Assembly (NCBI RefSeq): GCF_900091615.1
Contig: NZ_FMIA01000002.1
Coordinates: 1,426,001 to 1,490,000 of the forward strand
Direction of reading: 5' to 3'
Length of the DNA: 64,000 bases
Source of the DNA: Micromonospora yangpuensis
GTDB taxonomy: Bacteria > Actinomycetota > Actinomycetes > Mycobacteriales > Micromonosporaceae
Shown: one piece after another, positions 16,484 through 25,059 of the stretch
How the letters are laid out: the number at the start of each line of letters is the position of its first letter
Numbering within the stretch: position 1 is the first letter of the stretch
Position numbers and translations under genes: made by a program
The notes under the pieces: model-generated
Seen by the model: the letters and a program-made list of their open reading frames with translations, nothing else
The model's database searches: none
What the model was told of the DNA's origin: nothing

Positions 16484-18003
16484 GGCGTCGTCGGCGGCCC
16501 CCACCGTCCACCATCCGGTCGCCGACAGCTGGGTGGACAGCATCAACCCGGCCCGCAACTACGGCACCGGCAGGTACCTGAAGGTCGACGGTTCGCCCCG
16601 GGAGGTGACGTACCTGCGCTTCGAGGTGACGACCGCCGGATCGACCCCCTCGGCGGTGCTGCGGGTGTACGCCGAGACGGCGAGCAGCACCGGTTTCGCC
16701 GTACACCCGGTGGAAGACGGTGCCTGGGGCGAGACGACCATCACCTACCTGACCGCGCCGGCGGTCGGTGCGGTGGCCAACAGCACCGGACCGGTGTCGG
16801 CCGGCCGGTGGGTGTCGGTGGACGTGTCGTCGCTGGTGACCGGGAACGGGCCGGTCACCATCGCCCTGACCACCAGCAACGACACCGGCATGAAGCTGAC
16901 CAGCCGGGAGGGGACCAACCGGCCCGAGCTGGTCGTCCCCGGGCCGGCGAACCCCTCGCCGTACACGGTCAGTCGCAGCGGTGACACGTACCGGGCGGTG
17001 TCGGCGGCGGCCGGCCCGACCTTCACCGGCAGCCTCAAGTCGGTGGTGGAGAGCGCGGTGGCCGAGCTGAACCCGCTCGGCGGCGGCACCGTCACCTTCG
17101 GGGCCGGCACCTTCGACTTCGGCTCGCAGTACCTGAAGCTGGAGAGCATCCGCAACATCATCTTCGCCGGGGCGGGCATGACCGCCACCGTGCTGCGTAA
17201 CAGCAGCTCCGCCGCCGCGGACACCGAACCGTTCAACACCAAGGGACTCAACGGGGTGGTGATCCGGGACCTGACCGTCCACGCTGGTGGCCCGGCCCGC
17301 ACGACAAGCGACGCCCTCGACTTCGACGACGGCAACAACGTGTTGGTGGAACGGGTCCGGGTGACCGCCTCCCGGGGACGCGGTGTCGTCTTCGACGGCA
17401 AGAACCAGACCTGGTCGTCGATGGGCAACACGGTACGCGACTGCGAGATCACCGGCACCGCGAGCGACGGGATCGAGCTGCTGGCCAGCAGCGGTAACAC
17501 CGTCTCCGGCTGCTCGATCAGTGCCGTCGGCGGCCACGGCATCCAGATCAACCGGGCCTCGTCCGGCGCCGACCAGCCCAACAAGACGGCCGACCACAAC
17601 ATCGTCAGCGACAACACGATCGACCAGGCAGGTCAGGACGGGATCAACGTCGACAGCGGCAACGACAACCGGATCGCCGACAACCACATCACCGACAGCG
17701 CCAACGTCACACCCAACCACGACGGCATCCGGATCGCCACGATCAGCGGGGTGAGCTGCACCGACAACATCGTCACCGGCAACGTGGCCATCGACAACCA
17801 GGCGGTGAAGACCCAGCGGTACGGGCTGCACATCACCTCCGCCGGCTGCGTGCGGACGGTGGTCGGCACCGGCAACGACTTCACCGGGAACAAGCTCAAC
17901 GCGATCCGCGACATGGGCACCGACACCCTCTACCGCTGACGCCCACGGTGGCCGTCCGACCGGTTCCGACCGGCCGGGCGGCCACCCCGGGTAGCGTCGG
18001 GGC

Positions 18004-18972
18004 ATGCGCTACGTCGAGCTCGACACCCCCAAGCCCATGTCCAGGATCGGCCTCGGGACCTGGCAGTTCGGTTCCCGGGAGTGGGGCTACGGCTCCGACT
18101 ACGAGCAACGGGCGGCGCAGATCGTCCGCCGCGCCCTCGACCTCGGGGTCACCCTCTTCGACACCGCCGAGATGTACGGCTTCGGCCGCAGCGAGCGGAT
18201 CCTCGGCGCGGCCCTCGGCGAGGACCGGAGCAAGGTGGTGGTGGCCAGCAAGATCTTCCCGCTGCTGCCGGTCGCCCCGGTGGTGCAGCAGCGGGCGGTC
18301 GCCTCGGCGACCCGGCTCGGCGTCGGCCACATCGACCTGTACCAGGTGCACCTGGCCAACCCGGTCATCGCCGACACCACCACCATGCGCGGCATGCGCA
18401 CGTTGCAGGACGTCGGCCTGGTCGGCGAGGTCGGGGTGAGCAACTACAGCCTGCGCCGCTGGCAGTTCGCCGAGGCGGCGCTGGGCCGGCGGGTGCTCAC
18501 CAACCAGGTCCGGTACAGCATGCTCGACCGGGGGCCCGAGGACGACCTGCTGCCGTACGCCGCCCAGGCCGGTCGGATCGTGATGGCGTACAGCCCGCTG
18601 GCCCAGGGCTTCCTCTCCGGCCGGTACGACGCCGGCAACCCGCCGAGCGGGTCGGTACGCCGGGCCAACCCGTACTTCCTGCCGGAGAACCTGGCCCGCG
18701 GCACCCAGTTGATCGAGACGTTGCGCGCGGTGGCCGACGCGCACGACGCCACCCCGAGCCAGATCGCCCTGGCGTACCTGCTGCGCCACCCGAACGTGGT
18801 GGCCATCCCCGGCGCGTCGAGCGTCGAGCAGATGGAACGCAACGCCGCCGCCGCCGAGATCGACCTCACCGACGACGAGTACGCCGCCCTGGTCACCGCC
18901 GCGAGGCAGTTCCGGCCGGTCACCGGCCTGGCCGCGGTACCCAAGCTGATCCGCGCCCGCGTCGGCCGCTGA
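18004..18972 (+). CDS. Aldo/keto reductase
   Basis: The 322-residue (beta/alpha)8 oxidoreductase starts MRYVELDTPKPMSRIGLGTW. It has the family tetrad: Asp and Tyr in FDTAEMYGFG (about 51-60), Lys in VVASKIFP, and His in LYQVHLAN. The C-terminal cofactor region includes IPGASSVEQMERN for NADPH binding. It belongs to the general AKR group reducing aldehydes, ketones or sugars; the substrate is unknown. The stop lies inside a 24-bp tandem repeat, so the last eight residues (IRARVGR end) are repeat-derived. It is transcribed alone, 198 bp before the MoxR gene. Confidence 0.88.
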   Translation: MRYVELDTPKPMSRIGLGTWQFGSREWGYGSDYEQRAAQIVRRALDLGVTLFDTAEMYGFGRSERILGAALGEDRSKVVVASKIFPLLPVAPVVQQRAVASATRLGVGHIDLYQVHLANPVIADTTTMRGMRTLQDVGLVGEVGVSNYSLRRWQFAEAALGRRVLTNQVRYSMLDRGPEDDLLPYAAQAGRIVMAYSPLAQGFLSGRYDAGNPPSGSVRRANPYFLPENLARGTQLIETLRAVADAHDATPSQIALAYLLRHPNVVAIPGASSVEQMERNAAAAEIDLTDDEYAALVTAARQFRPVTGLAAVPKLIRARVGR

Positions 18973-19100
18973 TCCGCGCCCGCGTCGGCCGCTGATCCGC
19001 GCCCGCCTCGGCCGGTGACCCGCGTCGGCCGGTGACCCGCGGTGGCCGGTGGTCCAGCGGTGGCCGGTGGTCCGTCGGTGGCCGGTGGTCCGGCGGCGGG
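18948..19100. repeat. Degenerate tandem repeats spanning the reductase stop codon
   Basis: A 24-bp unit beginning CTGATCCGCGCCCGCGTCGG occurs twice exactly and a third time degraded. It is followed by shorter related units around GTGACCCGCGTCGGCCG and three 18-bp copies around GTGGCCGGTGGTCC. The first unit contains the coding end of the aldo/keto reductase and its TGA. Confidence 0.75.
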
Positions 19101-19170
19101 ACCGGAAAGTAGCTCGGATGTGACGTTGCGTGGCCGCCCGTTCGGTGTCCGGGCGAGCTAGCGTGGGCGG

Positions 19171-20748
19171 GTGACTGCGTCTGATGCGTCTACCGCGGTA
19201 CCGCCGGTGCCGCCCACCGACCTGCCCGGCACCCTCGGCGAGCTGCGCGCGGCCGGGCACCGGTACCGCACCGTCAAACAGGAGCTGCGCGACAACCTGC
19301 TCGCCGCGATGCGCGCGGGCGGGGACCGCTTCCCGGGCATCGTCGGGTACGACGACACCGTGCTGCCCGAGGTCGAGCGGGCCCTGCTGGCCGGCCACGA
19401 CCTGGTGCTGCTCGGTGAGCGGGGGCAGGGCAAGACCCGGCTGATCCGGGCGCTGGTCGGGCTGCTGGACGAGTGGACACCGGTGATCGTCGGCTCGGTG
19501 CTCAACGAGCATCCGCTGCACCCGGTCACCCCGGCCTCCCGAGCGCTGGTCGCCGAGGCCGGCGACGACCTGCCGGTCGGCTGGCTGCACCGTTCGCTGC
19601 GGTACGGCGAGAAGCTGGCCACCCCGGACACCAGCGTCGGCGACCTGATCGGTGACGTGGACCCGATCCGGATCGCCCAGGGGCGCACCCTCGGCGATCC
19701 GGAGACCATCCACTTCGGCCTGGTGCCCCGGACCAACCGGGGCATCTTCGCCGTCAACGAGCTGCCCGACCTGGCCGAACGGATCCAGGTGGCGCTGCTC
19801 AACGTGCTGGAGGAGCGCGACATCCAGGTCCGCGGCTACCAGCTGCGGCTGCCGTTGGACCTGCTCCTGGTGGCCAGCGCCAACCCGGAGGACTACACCA
19901 ACCGGGGCCGGATCATCACCCCGCTCAAGGACCGGTTCGGCGCCGAGGTGCGTACCCACTACCCGCTCGACCTGGAGCTGGAGCTGGCACTGATCCGGCA
20001 GGAGGCCGACCTGGTCGCCGAGGTGCCCGAGCACGTGCTCGAGGTGCTGGCCCGTTTCGCCCGCGCGGTGCGCGAGTCGCCCTCGGTCGACGTACGCTCC
20101 GGCGTCTCGGCCCGGTTCGCCATCGCCGCAGCCGAGACGGTGGCCGCCGCCGCCCTACGTCGCGCCGCCCTCCTCGCCACGCCCACCACCACCCCCACCG
20201 CGCCTGCCACCACCACCCCCGCCACCACGCCCGCCGCGCCTGCCATCGGGTCCGCCGCCGCCCAGGTGTTTGGAAGGGACCCCTATACATCAGAAAGCGT
20301 TAACAGGGGGCCCTTCCTTACCGAGGGGGCGGTGGCTCGGGTGGGGGATGCGGTGTCGGTGACCAGCACCCTGCGCGGGAAGGTCGAGTTCGAGAGCGGC
20401 GAGGAGGGCCGGGAGACCGAGATCCTCGGCCACCTGCTGCGTACCGCCACCGCCGAGACGTTCCGGGCCCGGCTGGCCGGGTTGGACCTGTCCGGGTTCA
20501 CCGGTCTGGTCGCCGACGGGGCGGTGATCGAGACCGGTGAGCTGGTGCCGGACGCCGACCTGCTGGGCCAGGTCGGCACCATCGGCGGGCTGGCCAAGGT
20601 GCTGGACCGGCTCGGCCTGGGTGACGCGCCCACCCCGGGGCAGGCCGCCGCCGGCATCGAGTTCGTCCTGGAGGGGCTGCACCTGACCCGCCGCCTCGGC
20701 AAGGACGTCACCGAGGACGGCCGGGCCCGCTACGGCAGCCGGGGCTGA
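19171..20748 (+). CDS. MoxR/Mg-chelatase-type AAA+ ATPase with a repeat-derived insert
   Basis: The 525-residue product has Walker A GERGQGKT near residue 80, a sensor/Walker B region around IFAVNELPDLAERIQVALL, and the arginine-finger region NRGRIITPLKDRFG, as in MoxR/YehL-type AAA+ ATPases. These usually remodel a partner through a von Willebrand A protein, here encoded immediately downstream. A low-complexity Thr/Ala/Pro linker (about 330-365) is followed by about 16 residues (FGRDPYTSESVNRGPFLTEG) encoded by a copy of a dispersed genomic element, then a conserved C-terminal domain. GTG 19171 is the first in-frame start; no other candidate fits better. Confidence 0.88.
   Translation: MTASDASTAVPPVPPTDLPGTLGELRAAGHRYRTVKQELRDNLLAAMRAGGDRFPGIVGYDDTVLPEVERALLAGHDLVLLGERGQGKTRLIRALVGLLDEWTPVIVGSVLNEHPLHPVTPASRALVAEAGDDLPVGWLHRSLRYGEKLATPDTSVGDLIGDVDPIRIAQGRTLGDPETIHFGLVPRTNRGIFAVNELPDLAERIQVALLNVLEERDIQVRGYQLRLPLDLLLVASANPEDYTNRGRIITPLKDRFGAEVRTHYPLDLELELALIRQEADLVAEVPEHVLEVLARFARAVRESPSVDVRSGVSARFAIAAAETVAAAALRRAALLATPTTTPTAPATTTPATTPAAPAIGSAAAQVFGRDPYTSESVNRGPFLTEGAVARVGDAVSVTSTLRGKVEFESGEEGRETEILGHLLRTATAETFRARLAGLDLSGFTGLVADGAVIETGELVPDADLLGQVGTIGGLAKVLDRLGLGDAPTPGQAAAGIEFVLEGLHLTRRLGKDVTEDGRARYGSRG
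20272..20320. repeat. Dispersed palindromic element, copy A (inside the MoxR gene)
   Basis: Read on the minus strand this matches the other copies: AAGGAAGGGCCCCCTG, then TTAACGCTTTCTG, then a degraded arm ending GGGGTCCCTTCC. It lies in frame in the ATPase linker and adds no stop codon. Confidence 0.88.
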
Positions 20749-20750
20749 CC

Positions 20751-22703
20751 GTGGCCGGCAACCGGTTCCGGTACGGGCAGTGGCGCGGCGGCCCCGACCC
20801 GCTGGCACCCCCGTACGACGTGCGGGAGGCGGTCGATTCCGTCGGCGCGCAGGTGCTGGCCGGCGAGAGCCTCCGGGATGCCCTGCGGGACCTGCTGCGT
20901 CAGGGTCCGAACGGGCGGGGTGGCCTGGACGACCTGGCGGCGCGGGCCCGGCGGTTGCGTCGGGAGGCGCTGCGCCGGGGCAATCTGGACGGTGCGGTGA
21001 CCCGGGCCCGGGCCCTGCTCGACCAGGCGCTCGCCGCGGAACGCGACGAGCTGCGGGGCCGTGCCGACGAGGCGGCCCGGTTCGCCGAGGCGGTGCTGGA
21101 CAACCTGCCCCGCTCCACCGCCCGCGCCGTGCAGGAGCTGGACGGGTACTCCTGGGCCAGCGACGAGGCCCGGCAGACGTACCAGCGGATTCTCGACGGC
21201 CTGCGCGGCGAGGTGCTGGAGCAGCGCTTCGTCGGGCTGCGGGAGGCGGCCCGCTCCGCCGCCGACCCGGCGGCGCAGGCGCGGCTGGCCGAGCTGATGC
21301 GCGACCTGAACGACCTGCTGGCCCGGCACGCCCGGGCCGAGGACACCAGCGACGCGTTCGCCGAGTTCATGCGCCGGCACGGTGAGTTCTTCCCGGAACG
21401 CCCCCGGGACGTCGACGAGCTGGTCGACGTGCTGGCCCGGCGGTCCGCGGCCGCGCAGCGGCTACTGGGGTCGTTGACCGACCGGCAGCGCCAGGAACTG
21501 GCCGGCCTGATGCGCCAGTCGCTCGGTGACCGCCTCGACGACCAGTTGGCCACCCTGGACGCCAACCTGCGGGCGCTCCGGCCCGACCTGGGCTGGGGCC
21601 GGAGCGAGCGGGTCCGGGGCAACGAACCCCTCGGCTACTCCGAGGCCGCCGGCGCGCTCGGTGACCTGGCCGAGTTGGACGAGCTGCTGGACCAGCTCGA
21701 CCAGGAGCATCCCGGGGCGACCCTGGACGACGTCGACGTCGAGGCGGTCGCCCGGACGTTGGGGCGCGACGCCGCCGACGACGTACGCCGGTTGCGGGAG
21801 CTGGAACGGGAGCTGCGCCGGCAGGGCTGGGTGGACCGGGACGCCGACGGGCTGACGTTGAGCCCGAAGGCGCTGCGCCGGTTGGCCGGTACCGCGTTGC
21901 GCCGGGTCTTCGCCGACCTCTCCGCGGGGCCGCGCGGTCAGCACGACCTGCGTTCGGCCGGGGCCGCCGGCGAGGTCAGCGGCGCGTCCCGACGCTGGGA
22001 GTACGGCGACGAGCAGCCCCTGGACGTGGTGCGCACGATCACCCGGGCGGTCCACCGGGCCGGCCCGAGCGTTCCGGTGCGGCTCACCGTCGAGGACTTC
22101 GAGGTGGTCGAGACCGAGCGGCGGGCGTCGGCGGCGGTGGCGCTCTGCGTCGACCTGTCGTACTCGATGATCTCGCAGGGCCGGTGGGGGCCGATGAAGC
22201 AGACCGCGTTGGCGCTGTCGCACCTGATGGCGACCCGGTTCCCGCAGGACGCGCTGCAGATCGTCGGCTTCGGTCGGCAGGCGGTGCCGATGACCCAGCA
22301 GGAGCTGGCCGCGGCCGAACCGGACATGGTGCAGGGCACCAACCTGCAGCACGCGTTGCGGCTGGCCGGCCGGCACCTGCGGCGGCACCCGGACGCCGAA
22401 CCGGTGGTGCTGGTGGTCACCGACGGTGAGCCGACCGCGCACCTGGACCCGGTCGACGGTGAGCCGCGCTTCCACTGGCCGCCCCTGCCGGAGACCATCG
22501 AGGCCACGATCCTGGAGGTCGACCGGCTCACCCGCTACCGCGCCACGCTGAACCTGTTCATGCTCGGTGACGACCCGGGCCTGCGCCGGTTCGTGGCGGC
22601 GGTGGCCCGCCGCAGCCGGGGCCGGGTGTTCACCCCCGACCCCGACGACCTGGGCGAGTACGTCGTCTCCGACTACCTGCGCGCCCGCCACGGCCGCCGC
22701 TGA
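20751..22703 (+). CDS. VWA-domain protein, partner of the MoxR ATPase
   Basis: The GTG starts three bases after the ATPase stop, so the two form an operon. The 650-residue protein has a long helical, Arg/Leu/Glu-rich N-terminal half (charged helices such as DDLAARARRLRREALRRG) and a C-terminal von Willebrand A domain. The MIDAS motif is DLSYS (near residue 467), followed by QGTNLQHALRLA and VTDGEPTAHL. MoxR-VWA pairs act like chelatases or metal-insertion/protein-activation machines; the client here is not encoded nearby. The helical half may contact the AAA+ ring. Confidence 0.87.
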   Translation: MAGNRFRYGQWRGGPDPLAPPYDVREAVDSVGAQVLAGESLRDALRDLLRQGPNGRGGLDDLAARARRLRREALRRGNLDGAVTRARALLDQALAAERDELRGRADEAARFAEAVLDNLPRSTARAVQELDGYSWASDEARQTYQRILDGLRGEVLEQRFVGLREAARSAADPAAQARLAELMRDLNDLLARHARAEDTSDAFAEFMRRHGEFFPERPRDVDELVDVLARRSAAAQRLLGSLTDRQRQELAGLMRQSLGDRLDDQLATLDANLRALRPDLGWGRSERVRGNEPLGYSEAAGALGDLAELDELLDQLDQEHPGATLDDVDVEAVARTLGRDAADDVRRLRELERELRRQGWVDRDADGLTLSPKALRRLAGTALRRVFADLSAGPRGQHDLRSAGAAGEVSGASRRWEYGDEQPLDVVRTITRAVHRAGPSVPVRLTVEDFEVVETERRASAAVALCVDLSYSMISQGRWGPMKQTALALSHLMATRFPQDALQIVGFGRQAVPMTQQELAAAEPDMVQGTNLQHALRLAGRHLRRHPDAEPVVLVVTDGEPTAHLDPVDGEPRFHWPPLPETIEATILEVDRLTRYRATLNLFMLGDDPGLRRFVAAVARRSRGRVFTPDPDDLGEYVVSDYLRARHGRR

Positions 22704-23170
22704 CCTCCGCCCCACCCGGCTGCCCGATCCACGAAACCGTGCCCTCGACCGGGCGCTGTGGCCACTCGATCCAGGTTGTGATGGTCGGCCGGGCGCTGAC
22801 GCCGCTCGATCCGGGTTGTGGTGGTCGGGCCGGGCGCTGTGGCCGCTCGATCCGGGATGCGGTGGTCGCGGCGGGTGCTGACCCCACCAGATCCAGGATG
22901 TGGTGGTGGGGTGGGCGCTGTCGCCGCTCGATCCACGATGTGGTGGTCGGTTTGGGCGCTGTGGCTGCTCGATCCTGGTTGTGGTGGTCGCGGCGGCCCT
23001 GTCGCCACTCGATCCGGGATGTGGTGGCCTCAACCGGTGCTGTCGCCGCTCGATCCACGAAAACGTGGTCCCGACGGGCGTTGACGCCGCTCGATTGGCG
23101 AGAACGTGGTCTCGGCGGACCGGGGGATCACTCGATCCACGATCGACCCCGTGAGCCGCCCGGGAGGTGG
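22704..23170. repeat. Intergenic array of eleven diverged copies with 40-42 bp period
   Basis: No gene is supported here. A CTCGATCC-type anchor recurs with its G of GATC at 22726, 22768, 22808, 22849, 22890, 22930, 22971, 23011, 23052, 23093 and 23134. Between anchors the sequence varies around GGTTGTGGTGGTCG and GGGCGCTG. The spacing is 40-42 bp throughout, close to four helical turns. Some copies carry a small palindrome of the type CCACGAAAACGTGG. Confidence 0.85.
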
Positions 23171-23638
23171 TCAGGGTGGGGTGCGTAGGGCCCGGAGTTG
23201 TTCCAGGTGGGCCGGGAGGTGGACGCGCAGGTGCAGGTCGAGGGTGCGTTCCCAGGGCAGCACCTCGTCGACGACCAGGGAGAAGCCCTCCCGTAGGTGG
23301 GTCTCGACCGGGGTCTGCGCCGCCGGGCCGAGCCGCTCGGCCAGGGTGCAGAGCTTCGAGCTGGTCGTCCGGAGCAGCCCGGCCAGCCCGGCCATCCCGC
23401 CGCACTCCGCGACCAATTCGTCCAACTGTGGGCGGTGGATGCTCGCCAGGTCGTAGTAGGCGAAGTGCGAGCCGGCCAGCACCGCCTCCATCGCCTCGTT
23501 CATCAACTCGTCGTTGGCGGCGAGGTGCGCCACGATCTGCTCGGCGGTGAGGTCCCCCTCGGCCGGCGGTCCGAACCCGCCGGCGTCGATCTCCGCGAAC
23601 ACCTCCTCGTACGCCTCGCGCAGCCGGCCGCTCTCCAT
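23171..23638 (-). CDS. DinB-like four-helix protein (putative)
   Basis: From ATG 23638 the product has 155 residues and is almost entirely helical. It has a histidine-containing EQIVAHLAANDELMNEAM segment and a C-terminal HLRVHLPAHLEQLRAL segment. This spacing resembles the DinB / mycothiol-dependent maleylpyruvate isomerase superfamily, in which three histidines bind a metal and mycothiol or bacillithiol is used. Assignment is by architecture only. The upstream extension to 23797 is not codon-like and overlaps the next gene, so I start at 23638. Confidence 0.6.
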   Translation of the reverse strand: MESGRLREAYEEVFAEIDAGGFGPPAEGDLTAEQIVAHLAANDELMNEAMEAVLAGSHFAYYDLASIHRPQLDELVAECGGMAGLAGLLRTTSSKLCTLAERLGPAAQTPVETHLREGFSLVVDEVLPWERTLDLHLRVHLPAHLEQLRALRTPP

Positions 23639-23735
23639 GCCCCCAGTCAACCCCGACCGCCCGTCGGCCGGGCCGGTGACGCCCGTCGGATTCACCCGGA
23701 CGGGCCACCCGGGGCGGGCGGGGCGGGTGGAACCG

Positions 23736-24716
23736 TCAGTTGATGGCCCACTGTTGTTCGGGGCTGCCGGTGCAGCCCACCTGGATGATCTCGGCACCGA
23801 CCCCGGTGCCGGCGTCGCGGACCTGCGCGCACCGGCCGGAGGCCACGCTCACCAACAGCACCGGGCCGGAGCCGACAGCGCTCAGCCGCCACTGCTGGTT
23901 CGGCTCGCCGTGGCAGGGGAACTGCTGGATCTTCGCCCCGTCGTCGCCGCTGGCACCCTCGACGTCCAGGCACTGGCCGTACGCGGCGTTGGTCAGGGTG
24001 ATCACGTCCGGTGCCACCTGGTTGGCCACCCACTGCTGCTCGGGGGCACCGGTGCAGTCGGCGAGCAGAGCGCGGGCCGTCTGGTGACCGCCCTCGGCGG
24101 CGACGCAGCGTCCGGAGCCGACGCCCTGGAACACCGTCGGTCCGGACCGACCCGCCGGGGCGGCGGCGGTGCTGGCCGAGGGGGTCGGCGTCGGTTCCGC
24201 GGTGGGGGTCGCCTCGACCGTCGAGGGGGTGGGCTCCGGCTCCGGCTCCGGTGCCGCGCTCGGCGCTGCCACGGCTGCGGCCTTCGTCGGTACCGCCGGC
24301 TGGTCACCGCCGCCGAGCACGCCGGTGGCGAAGAACACCCCCAGCAGTACGCCCACCAGCCCGACCGCCGAAGCGGCCCGCAACAGCGGATCCCGGGTCA
24401 GCCCGCCGCGGCCGACCCGTGGCGCGTCCCGCCGACGGCCGGCCCGCCCGGGATGGCCCTCCTGTCCGGTGCCGTAACCGCGGCCGCCGTACCCGCTGGC
24501 GTCCTGTCCGGTGCCGTAACCGCGGCCGCCGTACCCGCTGGCGTCCTGTCCGGTGCCGTAACCGCGGCCGCCGTACCCGCTGGCGTCCTGTCCGGTGCCG
24601 AAGCCGCGGCCGCCGTACCCGGTGTTGTCCTGCCCGGTGCCGTGTCCGCGGCGGGCGGGTGGCCCGCCGTAGACGGTGCCGGAGGTGTCACGGGACGACG
24701 GGTCGCTGACGGCCAT
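23736..24716 (-). CDS. Membrane protein with extracytoplasmic ricin-B (beta-trefoil) lectin domain
   Basis: The 326-residue protein has a cytoplasmic Gly/Tyr-rich start containing about five copies of a 14-residue unit (GYGTGQDASGYGGR). It continues with a basic stretch, one transmembrane helix (about 115-133) and a Pro/Glu/Thr linker. The C-terminal beta-trefoil of about 125 residues contains three Q-x-W motifs (EQQWVAN, NQQWRLS, EQQWAIN) and paired cysteines. Ricin-type domains bind galactose or other sugars. As no enzyme domain is attached, it may act as a surface lectin or wall anchor. The repeats are encoded by 42-bp tandem DNA units. GAGGATG precedes ATG 24716. Confidence 0.8.
   Translation of the reverse strand: MAVSDPSSRDTSGTVYGGPPARRGHGTGQDNTGYGGRGFGTGQDASGYGGRGYGTGQDASGYGGRGYGTGQDASGYGGRGYGTGQEGHPGRAGRRRDAPRVGRGGLTRDPLLRAASAVGLVGVLLGVFFATGVLGGGDQPAVPTKAAAVAAPSAAPEPEPEPTPSTVEATPTAEPTPTPSASTAAAPAGRSGPTVFQGVGSGRCVAAEGGHQTARALLADCTGAPEQQWVANQVAPDVITLTNAAYGQCLDVEGASGDDGAKIQQFPCHGEPNQQWRLSAVGSGPVLLVSVASGRCAQVRDAGTGVGAEIIQVGCTGSPEQQWAIN
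24461..24645. repeat. 42-bp tandem repeat, about 4.5 copies, in frame
   Basis: The landmark CCTGTCCGGTGCCG recurs at 24461, 24503, 24545, 24587 and (changed) 24629. Each unit encodes one 14-residue Gly/Tyr-rich repeat of the lectin membrane protein. Confidence 0.9.
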
Positions 24717-24774
24717 GCTGGCATCCTCACCCGACCGGGGCCCCGATGGCCAGCCGACCCCCGCCGCCGGGTGG

Positions 24775-25059
24775 TCAGTCGACGACGGTCACGTCCTTCC
24801 AGAAGGCCACCCGGTCGCGGATCATTTCCGCCTCCGCCTTCGGTTCGGGGTAGTATCAGACCGCGTCGGTGCTGGCCCGGCCGTCGGACTCCAGGCTGTA
24901 GTAGGACGCGGTGCCCTTCCACGGGCAGACGGTCCGCGTCGGGGACTCCCGCAGCACGTCGTCACGCAGCGCCGCTCGGGGGAAGTAGTGGTTGCCCTCG
25001 ACCACCACCGTGTCGTCGCTCTCGGCGATCACCAGGTCGTTCCAGACGGCTTTCGGCAT
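24775..25059 (-). pseudogene. DUF427 protein interrupted by a TGA at a conserved Trp position
   Basis: From ATG 25059 the frame reads MPKAVWNDLVIAESDDTVVV..., typical of DUF427, a compact family of about 95 residues with unknown function. After SLESDGRASTDAV comes TGA (24856-24858), and the same frame continues YYPEPKAEAEMIRDRVAFW and ends at 24775. In this family the sequence at that point is normally DAVWYYPEPK, so a TGG Trp codon appears to have become TGA. Without it the protein would be a normal 94 residues. The downstream half keeps its coding quality, so the mutation is recent, or a sequencing error, or read through. Confidence 0.8.

Larger units (their letters stand above)
16244..17939 (+). 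pseudogene. Secreted DNRLRE plus beta-helix protein, reading frame broken at a 19-bp tandem repeat
   Basis: The ribosome site GGGGAG and ATG 16244 open a frame with a clear signal peptide (ALPVLVLLLPTLPLPAAA) and three 10-residue ALPAAAGTTP repeats. The mature protein lies in a different frame and includes a DNRLRE/CBM96-like domain starting HHPVADSWVDSINPARNYG. Its right-handed parallel beta-helix has many N/D-G-I/V turns (GNTVRDCEITGTASDGIEL). The frames meet inside three 19-bp repeats (16427-16483). The span is 1696 bp; removing one repeat gives 1677 bp and a continuous 558-residue secreted protein. The beta-helix fold suggests a polysaccharide lyase or hydrolase acting outside the cell. 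This is a repeat-controlled switch, a mutated gene, or a sequence error. Confidence 0.75.

Noticed and set aside
16239..16500. A start at 16239 in the frame of the beta-helix protein
   Set aside because: That frame reads Pro/Arg/His-rich sequence with no secretion signal; the ribosome site and signal peptide belong to the frame starting at 16244.
22704..23170. CRISPR array
   Set aside because: Units are diverged throughout, there are no identical repeats with unique spacers, and no cas genes are nearby; the Cas4-like nuclease at 28.5 kb has no CRISPR context.
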